DNA of 64,000 nucleotides from JAVXCQ01 sp036659415 (GCA_036659415.1 JAVXCQ010000006.1:1-64000), one strand, 5' to 3'. Shown: positions 1 to 8,944, numbered from the stretch's first letter. Numbers and translations are program-made. The notes: a model not told the origin generated them from the letters alone.

Positions 1-376
1 TCTTTCTCAAGGAACATTTTCAATTTCAGCTCGCATAACAAGGGGGGAAATCAGCAGTTCCTAACTTTCACTCATCCTCTTTTTCTAGTAGATAAGATTC
101 TTCAGGTTGACGAAATATATCTACTACAGTGTTATTTCGGTTATCCATTAGTAACCACCACAGCTAATCCACAATTTTGACAGCATTTTTAATTTGTGAC
201 ATTTAAAGAGGTTAAACTAAGGTAAACAGTATCTGGCAAAGAAAACAAGTCGTTAAAATCTTCACGGGCCTTTTATTTTTGCCAGTTAATTGTAAAAGAA
301 CATTACGCTATCGTGATAATGTTTCTTTATAATTGTATGTTAGATGGATTGTCGAATTAAGTGGTAGACGAAAATG
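1..376. other. Gene-free left edge of window
   Basis: No convincing coding region is seen on either strand. The only notable reading frame is a 26-codon minus-strand frame (148 down to 68) with no ribosome site. The stretch is AT-rich and ends at the promoter of the first gene. It may hold the end of a transcription unit lying outside the window. Confidence 0.5.
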
Positions 377-385
377 TGGTATACT
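377..385 (+). promoter_or_regulatory. Extended -10 promoter of first gene
   Basis: TATACT at 380-385 is preceded by TG at 377-378, an extended -10. The -35 at 357-362 (TTAAGT, 17-base spacer) is weak. Transcription would begin about 25 bases before the start codon at 417. Confidence 0.55.
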
Positions 386-416
386 TTATGATTATAGGTA
401 GAGAGGCAGTGTGTGT

Positions 417-878
417 ATGTGGCTAGTATTTGCAGGAATTAGTTTTGTGGGGTTACTAGTATTAGTGGGTACAATGTTAGCGGTATTGGTGGCTCTATAT
501 CATCAAGAGGAGATTGACCGTTATTATAAGTTTATAGGTATAGGTTTTGCAATTTTTTTGGCTGGGGTATTATTAGCACCTGCTCCTCATATTGCACCGG
601 CAGAGCAAGTACAGCCACGTCAGGGACTGACGACGGCACAAACGAAGGCGGATAAAGATCGGCGAGGGGAACAATTTGCGCAGATTACGGCCAAAATGCC
701 CTACGCAGAGGTTATTGCCATTATGGGTGAGGGGAAGGTAGTAGATAATCATCAAGAGTACTTGGCCGGACAAGCAGTCACGGTACAGGAAATTGAATGG
801 GGGAGCTTGGTTTATACCAAAATCTATAAAATTAAATTTATCAATGGTTTCGTAAATAATATGGAAGTTGTGCAGTAA
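417..878 (+). CDS. Membrane-anchored small protein with SmpA/DUF3862-like tail
   Basis: Protein of 153 residues of unknown function. Two hydrophobic segments (about residues 2-27 and 38-54) place it in the membrane. They are followed by a polar linker and a C-terminal domain whose pattern (Y-x2-V-x2-I-x-G-x-G, then a central W and a terminal I-x-F-x-NG-x-V) resembles the beta-lactamase-inhibitor-like fold of SmpA/OmlA and DUF3862 proteins. That assignment is inferred from pattern only. ATG 417 is chosen over the in-frame GTG at 411 because GAGAGG (401-406) is 10 bases upstream of it. The next gene starts 14 bases after the stop, so the two are probably co-transcribed. Confidence 0.6.
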   Translation: MWLVFAGISFVGLLVLVGTMLAVLVALYHQEEIDRYYKFIGIGFAIFLAGVLLAPAPHIAPAEQVQPRQGLTTAQTKADKDRRGEQFAQITAKMPYAEVIAIMGEGKVVDNHQEYLAGQAVTVQEIEWGSLVYTKIYKIKFINGFVNNMEVVQ

Positions 879-892
879 GGGGGCATATTAAA

Positions 893-1864
893 ATGAGAAG
901 CAAAAGGTTTAACTTGTGGCGTTTAGTCGTGCTACTTTGTTGTAGTTTCAGCTTGTGCTGGAACGCTTTAGCGGCAACTCCCTATGAGCAAAACGAATAT
1001 TGGGCAGTTTTGCCGGCACAGCACAGTGAATTGCAGGCGGTAGACGTTTTCTTTGTTTGTCCGATGGTGGACAAAGGTTTTAATATGTCTTTTGCTGATG
1101 AGGAAAGTAAGGCGAAATTTGTTGGTGCGATTAAGATGGAGCAAGGGATTTATGACGCTAATTGTAATTTCTTTGCTCCTTTTTATCGGCAAATGGGGCT
1201 AGCCGGCTATCGTTTACAGGTACCGTCGCGCGAGGCTTATCTCAAGCTTGCATATAGCGATGTTCGGGAGGCTTTTGAGTATTATTTACAATATAAAAAC
1301 GCAGGACGTCCATTTATTTTAGCTGGTTTTAGCCAAGGGGCTGATATGGTGCTAAGATTATTAAAAGATGATGCAGTTGCAGCTAGCGCTGAACGAATGA
1401 TTGCTGCTTATGCACTAGGGTGGCAGGTAACGCCACAGGAAGTAGCACAGTATCCGCAACTTAAAATGGCTCAAGGTGCTAGTGATACGGGGGTAGTTAT
1501 TTCTTTTAATGCGGAAGCTCCCCACGTGACAACGTCGCTACCGGTACCGGAGCGTACTTGCGGGATTAACCCTTTGCATTGGCGTACGGATAGTGTTGTG
1601 GCAGATAAGGCGCTTAACCTAGGTGCTGTGTTTACGAATTATGAGGGTGAGGTTGTCCAGGAACTACCGCATTTAACGGGTGCTTATTTGGATAAAAACA
1701 GGGGAACGCTTAAAGTTACCGATATTGCTAATGGTAGTTACCCGTCGGGGTTGGACATTTTCCCGGAGGGTGTTTACCATCTATATGATTACCAATTTTT
1801 TTATCGTAACCTACAAGCTAATGTAGCACAAAGAATAGCGGCCTATTACAGTTCTCGAAAATAA
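893..1864 (+). CDS. Secreted DUF3089-type alpha/beta hydrolase
   Basis: Protein of 323 residues with a clear Sec signal peptide (basic start, hydrophobic core, cleavage probably after the ALAA region near residue 29). The mature part shows the DUF3089 pattern: an early DVFFVCP strand, a nucleophile elbow GFSQGAD (G-x-S-x-G, Ser near residue 147) and a conserved C-terminal HLYDYQFFYRNL segment. DUF3089 proteins are alpha/beta-hydrolase-like enzymes whose substrates are mostly unknown, so a serine esterase or lipase-like role is inference. RBS AAGGGGG lies 9 bases before ATG 893. It follows the previous membrane protein by 14 bases, suggesting a two-gene envelope operon. Confidence 0.75.
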   Translation: MRSKRFNLWRLVVLLCCSFSLCWNALAATPYEQNEYWAVLPAQHSELQAVDVFFVCPMVDKGFNMSFADEESKAKFVGAIKMEQGIYDANCNFFAPFYRQMGLAGYRLQVPSREAYLKLAYSDVREAFEYYLQYKNAGRPFILAGFSQGADMVLRLLKDDAVAASAERMIAAYALGWQVTPQEVAQYPQLKMAQGASDTGVVISFNAEAPHVTTSLPVPERTCGINPLHWRTDSVVADKALNLGAVFTNYEGEVVQELPHLTGAYLDKNRGTLKVTDIANGSYPSGLDIFPEGVYHLYDYQFFYRNLQANVAQRIAAYYSSRK

Positions 1865-1970
1865 AGCGGAAACTTAGCAGAAAAGCCGATTAGGACTGTA
1901 CAAAAAGGGCTAGTTGGTATATATTTATACTGTAGAGAGAATCTAAGCGATGAAGCGGAGGATGATACCA

Positions 1971-2405
1971 ATGAATAAAAAAGCGGAACAATGGCAAAGT
2001 TTTTTAACGGAGAATAAGATTACTTGTTTTAGTGTAGAAGAAATGAATAATGAAATTAATACGGTGGTTTATCGTGCGTTTTTAGAAATCAAAGGTCAAA
2101 AGTTACCGACGATGCTGGTGGTGGATGATAGTATTTACGGTATGCTACAGGTTCGTGTAGCGGAAGCTTTGGTTACCGAGGATAATAAGACTGCAGTTTT
2201 GACTTACATTAATGAATTAAATAAAAAGTATAAGGTTTTCAAATATTATGTCGGTGATAAGGGTGACCTTTGTCTAGATAGTTGTATGCCAAGTACGGGT
2301 GAAGGTTTTGACCCTAATATTGTGCACGCTGTGATTGACGTAGTGCTGAAGCATCTGAATGATGAATACCCGGTTTTGATGCGTAAAATATGGGCTACGG
2401 AGTAA
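1971..2405 (+). CDS. YbjN-like hypothetical protein
   Basis: Soluble 144-residue protein with no signal peptide or membrane segment. Alternating beta strands and helices (a strand region ending MLVVDDS, then a helix, then YVGDKGDLCLDS, then a long C-terminal helix) recall YbjN and type III secretion chaperone-like domains, but the match is only by general pattern. ATG 1971 is preferred because AGCGGAGG (1954-1961) is 9 bases upstream; the in-frame ATGs at 1950 and 1962 lie before or against that site. A TATACT at 1926-1931 may be its -10. The gene ends at a strong terminator and seems monocistronic. Confidence 0.5.
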   Translation: MNKKAEQWQSFLTENKITCFSVEEMNNEINTVVYRAFLEIKGQKLPTMLVVDDSIYGMLQVRVAEALVTEDNKTAVLTYINELNKKYKVFKYYVGDKGDLCLDSCMPSTGEGFDPNIVHAVIDVVLKHLNDEYPVLMRKIWATE

Positions 2406-2418
2406 AATGAGTCTTGAT

Positions 2419-2450
2419 AACGGTATGGCTGTAGCCATACCGTTTTTTAG
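2419..2450 (+). terminator. Rho-independent terminator
   Basis: A 12-base-pair stem (2419-2430 with 2433-2444) built from AACGGTATGGCT and its complement is followed by a T run. It separates the YbjN-like gene from the P-type ATPase. Confidence 0.85.
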
Positions 2451-2471
2451 TTTTTAGAAAACACATCCATA

Positions 2472-2480
2472 TGTTATAAT
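2472..2480 (+). promoter_or_regulatory. Extended -10 promoter of Ca2+ ATPase gene
   Basis: Consensus TATAAT (2475-2480) with an upstream TG (2472-2473). No good -35 is visible, as expected for an extended -10 promoter. Confidence 0.6.
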
Positions 2481-2525
2481 ACTAAAAGAATAATTGTACT
2501 AAATACTGTATCTTTGGAGGATTAC

Positions 2526-5156
2526 ATGAAAAATAAGCATTTTGGGCTCAATGATGAGCAGGTAGCTGCTTCGTTAACAAAACATGGTGATAATAGTTTG
2601 ACGCAACCACCACAGGAAACTTTTGTACATAAGCTTTTAAGTAATTTTCAAGACCCGATTATTAAGATTTTGATTTTTGCTTTACTAATTAACATTTTTT
2701 TTGTTTATAGCGGGCATGGAGATTGGATTGAAAGTGGCGGTATTTTTCTAGCGATATTGTTGGCTACTTTTGTAAGTACGTATTCTGAATATAGCAATGA
2801 GAGTGCTTTTCAAAAGTTGCAAGAAGAAGCGAGTAGGATCCAGTGTAAGGTTTGGCGTAATGGTAATCCAAGTGAAATTCATATTGACGCTATCGTCGTG
2901 GAAGATGCTATTATTTTGCAAGCTGGCGACAAAATCCCGGTGGACGGTATCTTAATTGATGGTGACCTCAAAGTCGACCAAGCTGTGCTCAACGGCGAAA
3001 GCGAAGAAGCAGAAAAGCTAGTGGCACCGGCAGATTTTGCTTGGCAAGCTCAAAAGACAGATTTTCTGGACCCTTATAAACTATTTCGTGGTTCGGTAGT
3101 AGTTGAAGGACAAGGTATTATGCGAGCTGTTGCCATTGGTGATCACTCCGTGTATGGACAATTAACTCAAGAACTTAAAGATGATGAACGGGAAAGCCCG
3201 CTGAAACTCAAGCTCAAAGGGTTAGCTAATTCAATTAGTAAATTTGGTTATGCCGGTGGTGTGCTGATCGCTGTTGCGGTGATGCTAAAAAATATTTTGG
3301 CGGCCGAAAGTATGGCAGTATATTTTAGTAATTATCCGGTGCTGCTGAATGATTTGGTACAGGCAGCAATTTTGGCTATTATTATCGTAGTTATGGCGGT
3401 ACCTGAGGGATTGCCGTTGATGATTGCGATTGTGTCTTCTCTTAATATGAGCAAAATGCTGAAAGATAATGTTTTAGTCAGAAAATTAGTGGGTATTGAA
3501 ACGGCTGGTAGTCTTAATCTCCTCTACACGGATAAAACCGGTACGATAACCAAGGGCAAATTAGAAGTAGTAAGATTTTTGACCGGTGATGGGGCTGAAT
3601 TTGTAGAATTTGGTGCTTTACCGGCACAAATTAAAGAGCTAACCTATGCCAACTGTCTGCTGAATACTTCAGCTGTAGTGAGTGAGGGACAGGTTATTGG
3701 CGGTAACATGACGGAAGTGGCTTTGAGTAAATATCTTCAAGGGTATGAGCAAGAGCTGTCTTACGAAAAGGTGCGGTTTGTACCTTTTAACAGCGCTAGT
3801 AAATATTCGTGGTCCTTGGTACAGGGTGCTGAAACCTTTTGTTTAGTGAAGGGGGCACCGGAAAAACTGATTTTGCAGACTGATTTTTATTGTGATGCGG
3901 CTGGCAATAAAGTACCACTTACAGAAGCGTTGAAAAAAAGCCTGGATTTACGCATGGTGGAATTAGCGGGAGATGCGATTCGGATGTTGGGACTCTTTGC
4001 TTTTGCAGGGAGTGTCACTGGGGACAAATTGCCGGAACATGGTTTGACTTTGGTGGGTATTGCCTGCATTCGCGATGAAGTGAGACCGGAAGCGGTAGCG
4101 GCTATTCGTGAAGTGCAAAATGCCGGTGTGCAGGTTGTCATGATTACCGGTGACCGCAGAGAGACAGCGATGGCCATTGCTAAAGATGCCGGACTATTAA
4201 AAGAGGCTACGGATGTGGTGTGGACATCTGATGAATTGGCGGAGCTGTCGGACGAAGAAATTAAGGCTCAAATACCTAATCTGCGAGTAGTAGCAAGGGC
4301 ATTGCCTATGGATAAGTCACGTTTAGTGCGTTTATCCCAAGAACTTAACTTGGTGGTGGGTATGACTGGCGATGGAGTGAATGATGCCCCGGCGCTCAAA
4401 AAGGCCGATGTTGGTTTTGCTATGGGTAGCGGTACGGAAGTAGCCAAAGAAGCCGGCGACATTGTTATCCTAGATGATAATTTCCTCAGCATTAAAAAAG
4501 CTATTTTGTACGGTCGAACAATTTACAACTCTATTTGCAAGTTTATTACTTTCCAGTTAACGATTAATCTTTCGGCGGTAGCGATTAACTTTATTGCCCC
4601 TTTTATCGGCATTGATAAGCCGTTAACGATTACGCAAATTTTGTGGATTAATTTGGTTATGGATACCATGGCGGCGTTGGCCTTTGGTGGCGAGCCGGCA
4701 TTAGAAAAATATCTACAGGAAAAGCCAAAAGATCGTAGTGCTTCCATTGTGAGCAAAGAAATGGCGACCACAATTTTGATGGGCGGCGCTTACATGACTT
4801 TTATTGCGATTTTATTCTATAAGAGTGCGAGCATTGACCACTTGTTCAGAAATGCTCCGGATCATATTTATACCTACACCGGTTTCTTTTGCACTTATAT
4901 TTTTATGGCCGTGGCCAATGGCTTTAATGTGCGGGTGCATGGTACGAATTTACTAGCCAATATTAGTAAAAACAAAGGCTTTTTACAGATTATGGCGCTC
5001 ATTATTCTCATTCAAATTGCGCTTACTTTTGTGGGAGGGCGTATTTTGAGAACGAAGCCGCTGACGCTACAAGAATGGAGTGTAGTGATTTTGATGTCCC
5101 TGTCCATTATTGTGGTGGATTTATTGCGCAAGGCCGTGTGGCCGAGTAAAAAATAA
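2526..5156 (+). CDS. Calcium-type P-type ATPase (P2 family)
   Basis: Large membrane pump of 876 residues. It shows an N-terminal cation-ATPase segment, paired membrane helices, an actuator-domain LNGESEEAEK segment, the VPEGLPL membrane motif of P2-type pumps, the phosphorylation motif DKTGT (Asp336) and the hinge motif TGDGVNDAPALKKADVG (from about 614). Six C-terminal membrane helices follow. No CPC motif or HMA domain is present, which excludes heavy-metal pumps. The family exports Ca2+ (PMCA/SERCA type) at the expense of ATP; Ca2+ itself is inferred from the family. ATG 2526 is used with TTTGGAGG 5 bases upstream; an in-frame TTG at 2514 lies in the RBS. It stands alone between two terminators. 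Confidence 0.9.
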   Translation: MKNKHFGLNDEQVAASLTKHGDNSLTQPPQETFVHKLLSNFQDPIIKILIFALLINIFFVYSGHGDWIESGGIFLAILLATFVSTYSEYSNESAFQKLQEEASRIQCKVWRNGNPSEIHIDAIVVEDAIILQAGDKIPVDGILIDGDLKVDQAVLNGESEEAEKLVAPADFAWQAQKTDFLDPYKLFRGSVVVEGQGIMRAVAIGDHSVYGQLTQELKDDERESPLKLKLKGLANSISKFGYAGGVLIAVAVMLKNILAAESMAVYFSNYPVLLNDLVQAAILAIIIVVMAVPEGLPLMIAIVSSLNMSKMLKDNVLVRKLVGIETAGSLNLLYTDKTGTITKGKLEVVRFLTGDGAEFVEFGALPAQIKELTYANCLLNTSAVVSEGQVIGGNMTEVALSKYLQGYEQELSYEKVRFVPFNSASKYSWSLVQGAETFCLVKGAPEKLILQTDFYCDAAGNKVPLTEALKKSLDLRMVELAGDAIRMLGLFAFAGSVTGDKLPEHGLTLVGIACIRDEVRPEAVAAIREVQNAGVQVVMITGDRRETAMAIAKDAGLLKEATDVVWTSDELAELSDEEIKAQIPNLRVVARALPMDKSRLVRLSQELNLVVGMTGDGVNDAPALKKADVGFAMGSGTEVAKEAGDIVILDDNFLSIKKAILYGRTIYNSICKFITFQLTINLSAVAINFIAPFIGIDKPLTITQILWINLVMDTMAALAFGGEPALEKYLQEKPKDRSASIVSKEMATTILMGGAYMTFIAILFYKSASIDHLFRNAPDHIYTYTGFFCTYIFMAVANGFNVRVHGTNLLANISKNKGFLQIMALIILIQIALTFVGGRILRTKPLTLQEWSVVILMSLSIIVVDLLRKAVWPSKK

Positions 5157-5161
5157 AATAA

Positions 5162-5205
5162 AAATACCGCTAAAAGGGTTAATTACCCAGTTAGCGGTAT
5201 TTTTT
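5162..5205. terminator. Bidirectional terminator
   Basis: A 12-base-pair stem AAATACCGCTAA (5162-5173) with its complement (5191-5202), flanked by A and T runs. It lies between the converging ATPase and yeiH-type genes and can serve both. Confidence 0.8.
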
Positions 5206-6211
5206 AGATTAAGAGCAGACGGATCAGGGTGAGGGCACAAACTACTTGGACAACGGCAATTCCTAGCCCATAGAGGGAAGCTTTGGGTCCTTGCCGTACT
5301 AGGTCATTGAATTTCACTCGCATACCGATGCCGGCGAGGGCAACAATTTCAAAAATATTACTAACGTCTTTCATGGCATGGGAAACATCTTGTGTAATAA
5401 AGTTGAGGGTGTAGAGGGTACAACAAACAAAGAAACCTTTAACATACCAGGGGATTTTAATCTTAGTTTTCCTTGTGGCTTCATTGGTGCCTACTAGCGT
5501 TCTGTTTTTGAGTTGACCTAGATAGAGCACGACTACAACTAAAAAGATAATTCTAACGATTTTAAAAATGGTGGCTAGTTCTTTGACTGGTTCGCTAACC
5601 ATACTGGCTCCGGCGACTACTTGTCCTACGGATTGCAAGGTACCGCCGATTAAGGCAGAAGTTTGGAGGGTAGCAGAAGCAAAGACGAAGCTGGCTAAAA
5701 GCGGGAGTAAAATCATAAGAACGGTGCCAGTAAGGTTAACAATGGTAATCGTGATGACCTTATCTTCGTCGCTGGCACCAATGGCGGGAGCAGTAGAGGC
5801 AATGGCGGAGGAACCGCAGACGGCATTACCGCTAGCCATTAAGAAACGGAAGTTATCGCTGAACCCCAGGCGTTTGCCAATGAAAAGGGCAGCTGCGATA
5901 GTAACGGACATTTGCAAAATAATGAAACCAACGCCGTTAAAACCTAATTCGAGGAGAGTACGAGCACTTAAGGTACCACCTAACAAAACAATGGATAGAG
6001 CCAAGAGGTCGCTTTCGGCAAATTTGCTACCGGCGGCAAAAAGTTTGTGGTGGGCAAAAGTATTGCCGGCTAACATTCCGAGAAAAATCGAAAGGGTAGC
6101 ACCACCAATGGTGGGAAGAAAAAAGCTGAGTTTAACGCCTAGATAAGACAGTAGCGCACAAAGCGCTAGCCCCGGCAAGATGGCCTTACTGTGTTCCAAT
6201 ATTTTATTCAT
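5204..6211 (-). CDS. YeiH/UPF0324 family putative sulfate exporter
   Basis: Integral membrane protein of 335 residues with about ten hydrophobic helices. The family signatures of UPF0324 (PF03601, YeiH) are present: an early GGATLSIFLGMLAGN segment, LLALSIVLLGGTLS, and the central FLMASGNAVCGSSAIASTAPAIGA block. Members are annotated as putative sulfate or sulfur-compound exporters; substrate evidence is thin. RBS AGGAGG lies just upstream of ATG 6211. A LysR regulator is transcribed divergently 113 bases away, the same arrangement as yeiH-yeiE in enterobacteria, so that regulator very likely controls this gene. Confidence 0.88.
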   Translation of the reverse strand: MNKILEHSKAILPGLALCALLSYLGVKLSFFLPTIGGATLSIFLGMLAGNTFAHHKLFAAGSKFAESDLLALSIVLLGGTLSARTLLELGFNGVGFIILQMSVTIAAALFIGKRLGFSDNFRFLMASGNAVCGSSAIASTAPAIGASDEDKVITITIVNLTGTVLMILLPLLASFVFASATLQTSALIGGTLQSVGQVVAGASMVSEPVKELATIFKIVRIIFLVVVVLYLGQLKNRTLVGTNEATRKTKIKIPWYVKGFFVCCTLYTLNFITQDVSHAMKDVSNIFEIVALAGIGMRVKFNDLVRQGPKASLYGLGIAVVQVVCALTLIRLLLI

Positions 6212-6324
6212 ACGAACCTCCTCATCAATGATTGCTTGTTTAGTATAGAGGAAGTATAATTATAAGTAAAATAAATCATATTAATAGAAACGATTATTAA
6301 AACTCATGATTAAGGGGTGAACCG

Positions 6325-7194
6325 ATGTTAGAAGCGTTAAAAACACTGGTCGCAGTGGTGGAATGTCAAGGTTTTACCAAAGCGGCGACAGTGCTCAATC
6401 TTTCTCAACCCAGTGTGAGCCTTCATATTAAGCGTTTGGAGGAGGAGTTTGGTTTGGTGTTGCTGCAACGTTCTCAGCAGCAGAAAAAGTTTGTAGTAAC
6501 GGCGGCCGGTCAACATCTATACGAACGGAGTAAGCAATTACTGCGGTTGTATGCGGATACCAAAACAGAATTGGCAGAATATGCTCAAGGTACGAGGGGC
6601 AAGCTACATATTGGGGCGACGCTGACGATAGGCGAATATTTTTTACCTGCCTTCTTAGGCCGGTTTTGTGCGGAAAACCCCACGCTAGACGTGCAGGTGA
6701 GTATTGCTAATACGGCGGCGATTTGCCAAAAGGTGGCTGCGTTTGAGGTGAATATTGGTTTAATTGAAGGTAGGGCTGAGTATGGTAAGTTTGTTCAAGA
6801 AGAGTTTTATCGTGATGAATTGGTGTTAATCGCACCTGTAACGGCGACAGTTGCCAGCGCAGATCCCAGTAAGGCGGTGTGGATTACCAGGGAAGAGGGC
6901 TCAGGAAGCCGGCAGGAGTGGGAAAGGTACCTGACAGAACAACAGCTGAGCCCTCGTAATACCATTGTCTTTAGCAGCAATTACGCAGTAAAAGAGGCTG
7001 TTAGTAATGGTTTGGGTTTGGCTTTAGTTTCTGAACATATTGCGAGGCAGGCAGAAGCACGGGGCGAAGTTCAAATTATGGCCATGCCTAAAAACTATGC
7101 TCGCTGTTTTTCTTACATTTTACCGGCGCAAATTACTACCGCACGCTCACTCCAAGCCTTTTTACTGCTACTTAAAAATGATTTTGCTGTATAA
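6325..7194 (+). CDS. LysR-family transcriptional regulator (YeiE/CysL-like)
   Basis: Protein of 289 residues with an N-terminal winged helix-turn-helix (residues 1-60, AATVLNLSQPSVSLHIKRLEEEFG) and a periplasmic-binding-like effector domain starting around residue 90. The divergent yeiH-type gene is the natural target, and the 113-base shared region is AT-rich with room for T-N11-A sites, though I cannot define one securely. In other bacteria such pairs respond to sulfite or sulfur-amino-acid status (YeiE, CysL); that is family knowledge, not seen here. The gene ends at a strong hairpin. Confidence 0.88.
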   Translation: MLEALKTLVAVVECQGFTKAATVLNLSQPSVSLHIKRLEEEFGLVLLQRSQQQKKFVVTAAGQHLYERSKQLLRLYADTKTELAEYAQGTRGKLHIGATLTIGEYFLPAFLGRFCAENPTLDVQVSIANTAAICQKVAAFEVNIGLIEGRAEYGKFVQEEFYRDELVLIAPVTATVASADPSKAVWITREEGSGSRQEWERYLTEQQLSPRNTIVFSSNYAVKEAVSNGLGLALVSEHIARQAEARGEVQIMAMPKNYARCFSYILPAQITTARSLQAFLLLLKNDFAV

Positions 7195-7200
7195 TCAGCA

Positions 7201-7240
7201 AGCACCCTCTAATCTTAGGATTAGAGGGTGCTTTGTCTTT
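7201..7240. terminator. Bidirectional terminator, 14-bp perfect stem
   Basis: AGCACCCTCTAATC (7201-7214), loop TTAG, and the exact complement (7219-7232), followed by a T-rich tract. It ends the LysR gene and, read on the minus strand, the converging CNNM/CorC gene. Confidence 0.85.
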
Positions 7241-8537
7241 AAACGGTAACGATATTACTATCATCTTCTGCTTCAATTTCGATGATAATTTCCAAAACCC
7301 GATGAATATTGGTTTTATTTACGGTAACGTGGAGATTACGATAGGTGAAAGTCGCACCTTTATTAGGAATTTCACCCAACATATCTACGACCCAACCACT
7401 GATGGAAGTATTATCTAATTCGTATTGGTCAAAGTCCAGCTTCAAAAATTTGAACAAATCGTGGAGATTGGCATTGCTTTGATTGGAATTACAGGCAATT
7501 AAATAACGGTTGTTACCAATTTTGTGAAAAACACTGGCAGCTTCATCGTGTTCGTCCCAAATTTCACCGACTAACTCTTCCACAATATCTTCGATGCTGA
7601 CCAGACCGCGGACGCCACCATAGCTATCTAGGACAATGGCTACCTGCACTTTGGCTTGCTGCAAGGTTTTGAGCACGAGGGAAATTTTGGTAGAGTTATG
7701 TACAAAAGCAATGTCACGCACAATTTCTTCCAGGTGAAAAGCAGGGTTGTGCAGATAGGCATTGTAAAAGTCTTTGGAGTGAATAACACCTACAATATGG
7801 TCGATATCGTCTTTGTAGATGGGTAGGCGGGAAAAGCCATGGGAATCAAAGGTTTGGCAAATTTCCTCGTTGGTATCACTACAGTCGCAGGCGACAATAT
7901 CCACACGGGGGGTTAAGATTTCTTTCACTCGAATATCGCTAAATTCAATAGCTGATTTAATGAGATTACTATCTTCTTTATTAATGGTACCTTCGCTTTC
8001 AACTTCGTCAATGATGACGATGAGTTCGTCTTCTGTCATACCGACCCGCTCAGTGGAATCCATCATTTTGCGTAGTTGAGTTTTTAAGAACAATAAAAAA
8101 TTATTGATAGGGGTAAATAAGAAAATGAGTAGTCGTAAAAAGGGGGCACACCACATAGCAAAGGCTTCAGGGCGTTCTTTGGCAAAACTTTTTGGGAAGA
8201 TTTCTCCGAAAATGAGGACGACGACCGTCATGACAATGGTGGAATACGTAAGACCGGATGGGCCCCAATAAATAGTAAATACTACGGTTGCAATGGAAGC
8301 TGCGGCAATGTTAACGATATTATTACCAATTAAAATGGTAGAGAGGGCATTGTCAAAGTTTTCAATTAAGTTCAGAACCTTAGCAGCACGTTCATCACCG
8401 TCTTTTTTCATGTTTTTGAGGCGAATACGGTTGCAGGAGGACAGGGAAGTTTCGGAAGCAGAGAAAAACGCTGAAAAAATAATTAGAACACAGAGCGTTA
8501 TGGTTAGGCTTAGTGCACCATTATCGGCATCGGTCAT
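7239..8537 (-). CDS. CNNM/CorC-HlyC family membrane protein with CBS pair
   Basis: Protein of 432 residues in three parts: an N-terminal CNNM (DUF21) membrane domain with about four helices (to near residue 190), a central CBS pair (about 210-335, EILTPRVDIV, VGVIHSKDF, GVRGLVSIEDIVEELVGEIWDE) and a C-terminal CorC_HlyC domain. Family members are linked to Mg2+/Co2+ efflux or resistance (CorC, MpfA, YhdP); direct transport by this one is inferred. ATG 8537 is preferred over an in-frame GTG at 8546 since AAAGGTG (8544-8550 complement) is 6 bases before it. It has its own promoter just upstream. Confidence 0.88.
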   Translation of the reverse strand: MTDADNGALSLTITLCVLIIFSAFFSASETSLSSCNRIRLKNMKKDGDERAAKVLNLIENFDNALSTILIGNNIVNIAAASIATVVFTIYWGPSGLTYSTIVMTVVVLIFGEIFPKSFAKERPEAFAMWCAPFLRLLIFLFTPINNFLLFLKTQLRKMMDSTERVGMTEDELIVIIDEVESEGTINKEDSNLIKSAIEFSDIRVKEILTPRVDIVACDCSDTNEEICQTFDSHGFSRLPIYKDDIDHIVGVIHSKDFYNAYLHNPAFHLEEIVRDIAFVHNSTKISLVLKTLQQAKVQVAIVLDSYGGVRGLVSIEDIVEELVGEIWDEHDEAASVFHKIGNNRYLIACNSNQSNANLHDLFKFLKLDFDQYELDNTSISGWVVDMLGEIPNKGATFTYRNLHVTVNKTNIHRVLEIIIEIEAEDDSNIVTV

Positions 8538-8573
8538 AGATAACACCTTTCTGTTTATAAATTAACTAGTATA

Positions 8574-8602
8574 ATTATATGTAAAAAAGGCCAAATAATC
8601 AA
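8574..8602 (-). promoter_or_regulatory. Promoter of CNNM/CorC gene
   Basis: On the minus strand TTGATT (8597-8602) and TATAAT (8574-8579) are separated by 17 bases. Copies of ACTAGT surround it (8564-8570, and two repeats at 8606-8628), possible regulator sites. Confidence 0.7.
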
Positions 8603-8850
8603 CAAATAACTAGTGAAAATAACTAGTGGTTTTGGTAATGATTTGTAGACATATTGCAAATATGCCCTTGTTCAAAAAACAAAAATAAATACACTTCTAG
8701 CTAAAAATAAGAAAGCTGTAAAGAAAATAACAGAATAGGCAAAAATTGAACAATGTATACGCTAACCGTGGACAAGGAAGCGAGATGTTCGATATTGACG
8801 AACAATAATACATAAATAAAAGACAAAATTAAAATATTCGAAAAAAAACA
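8603..8850. other. AT-rich intergenic stretch between corC-type and livJ-type genes
   Basis: No gene is supported here. It contains a direct repeat of ATAACTAGTG (8606-8615 and 8619-8628, period 13) and an inverted repeat GTTCG-N7-CGAAC (8787-8803). A 91-codon minus-strand frame crossing it has no ribosome site and overlaps the next promoter. Confidence 0.5.
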
Positions 8851-8879
8851 TTGAAAAAACAAGAAAAGTGTAATATAAT
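8851..8879 (+). promoter_or_regulatory. Sigma-70 promoter of LivJ-like gene
   Basis: TTGAAA (8851-8856), 17-base spacer, TATAAT (8874-8879). An inverted repeat AACATAGC-N11-GCTATGTT (8884-8910) covers the expected transcription start and could be an operator or a 5' hairpin. Confidence 0.8.
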
Positions 8880-8944
8880 CTAAAACATAGCGATAAAACA
8901 ATGCTATGTTTATGTGGGCACTATAAGTGAGGGGGAAAAGAAAA

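Noticed and set aside
68..148. Short minus-strand frame of 26 codons at the left edge
   Set aside because: No ribosome site, no recognisable sequence, and too short to separate from chance.
5568..6146. 192-codon plus-strand frame opposite the yeiH-type gene
   Set aside because: It lies fully inside a strongly supported membrane protein gene; its composition (basic, Pro/Arg/Lys-rich) is that of an antisense shadow.
8787..8803. GTTCG-N7-CGAAC as a LexA/SOS box
   Set aside because: Firmicute LexA boxes have the opposite arm order (CGAAC-N4-GTTCG) and shorter spacing.
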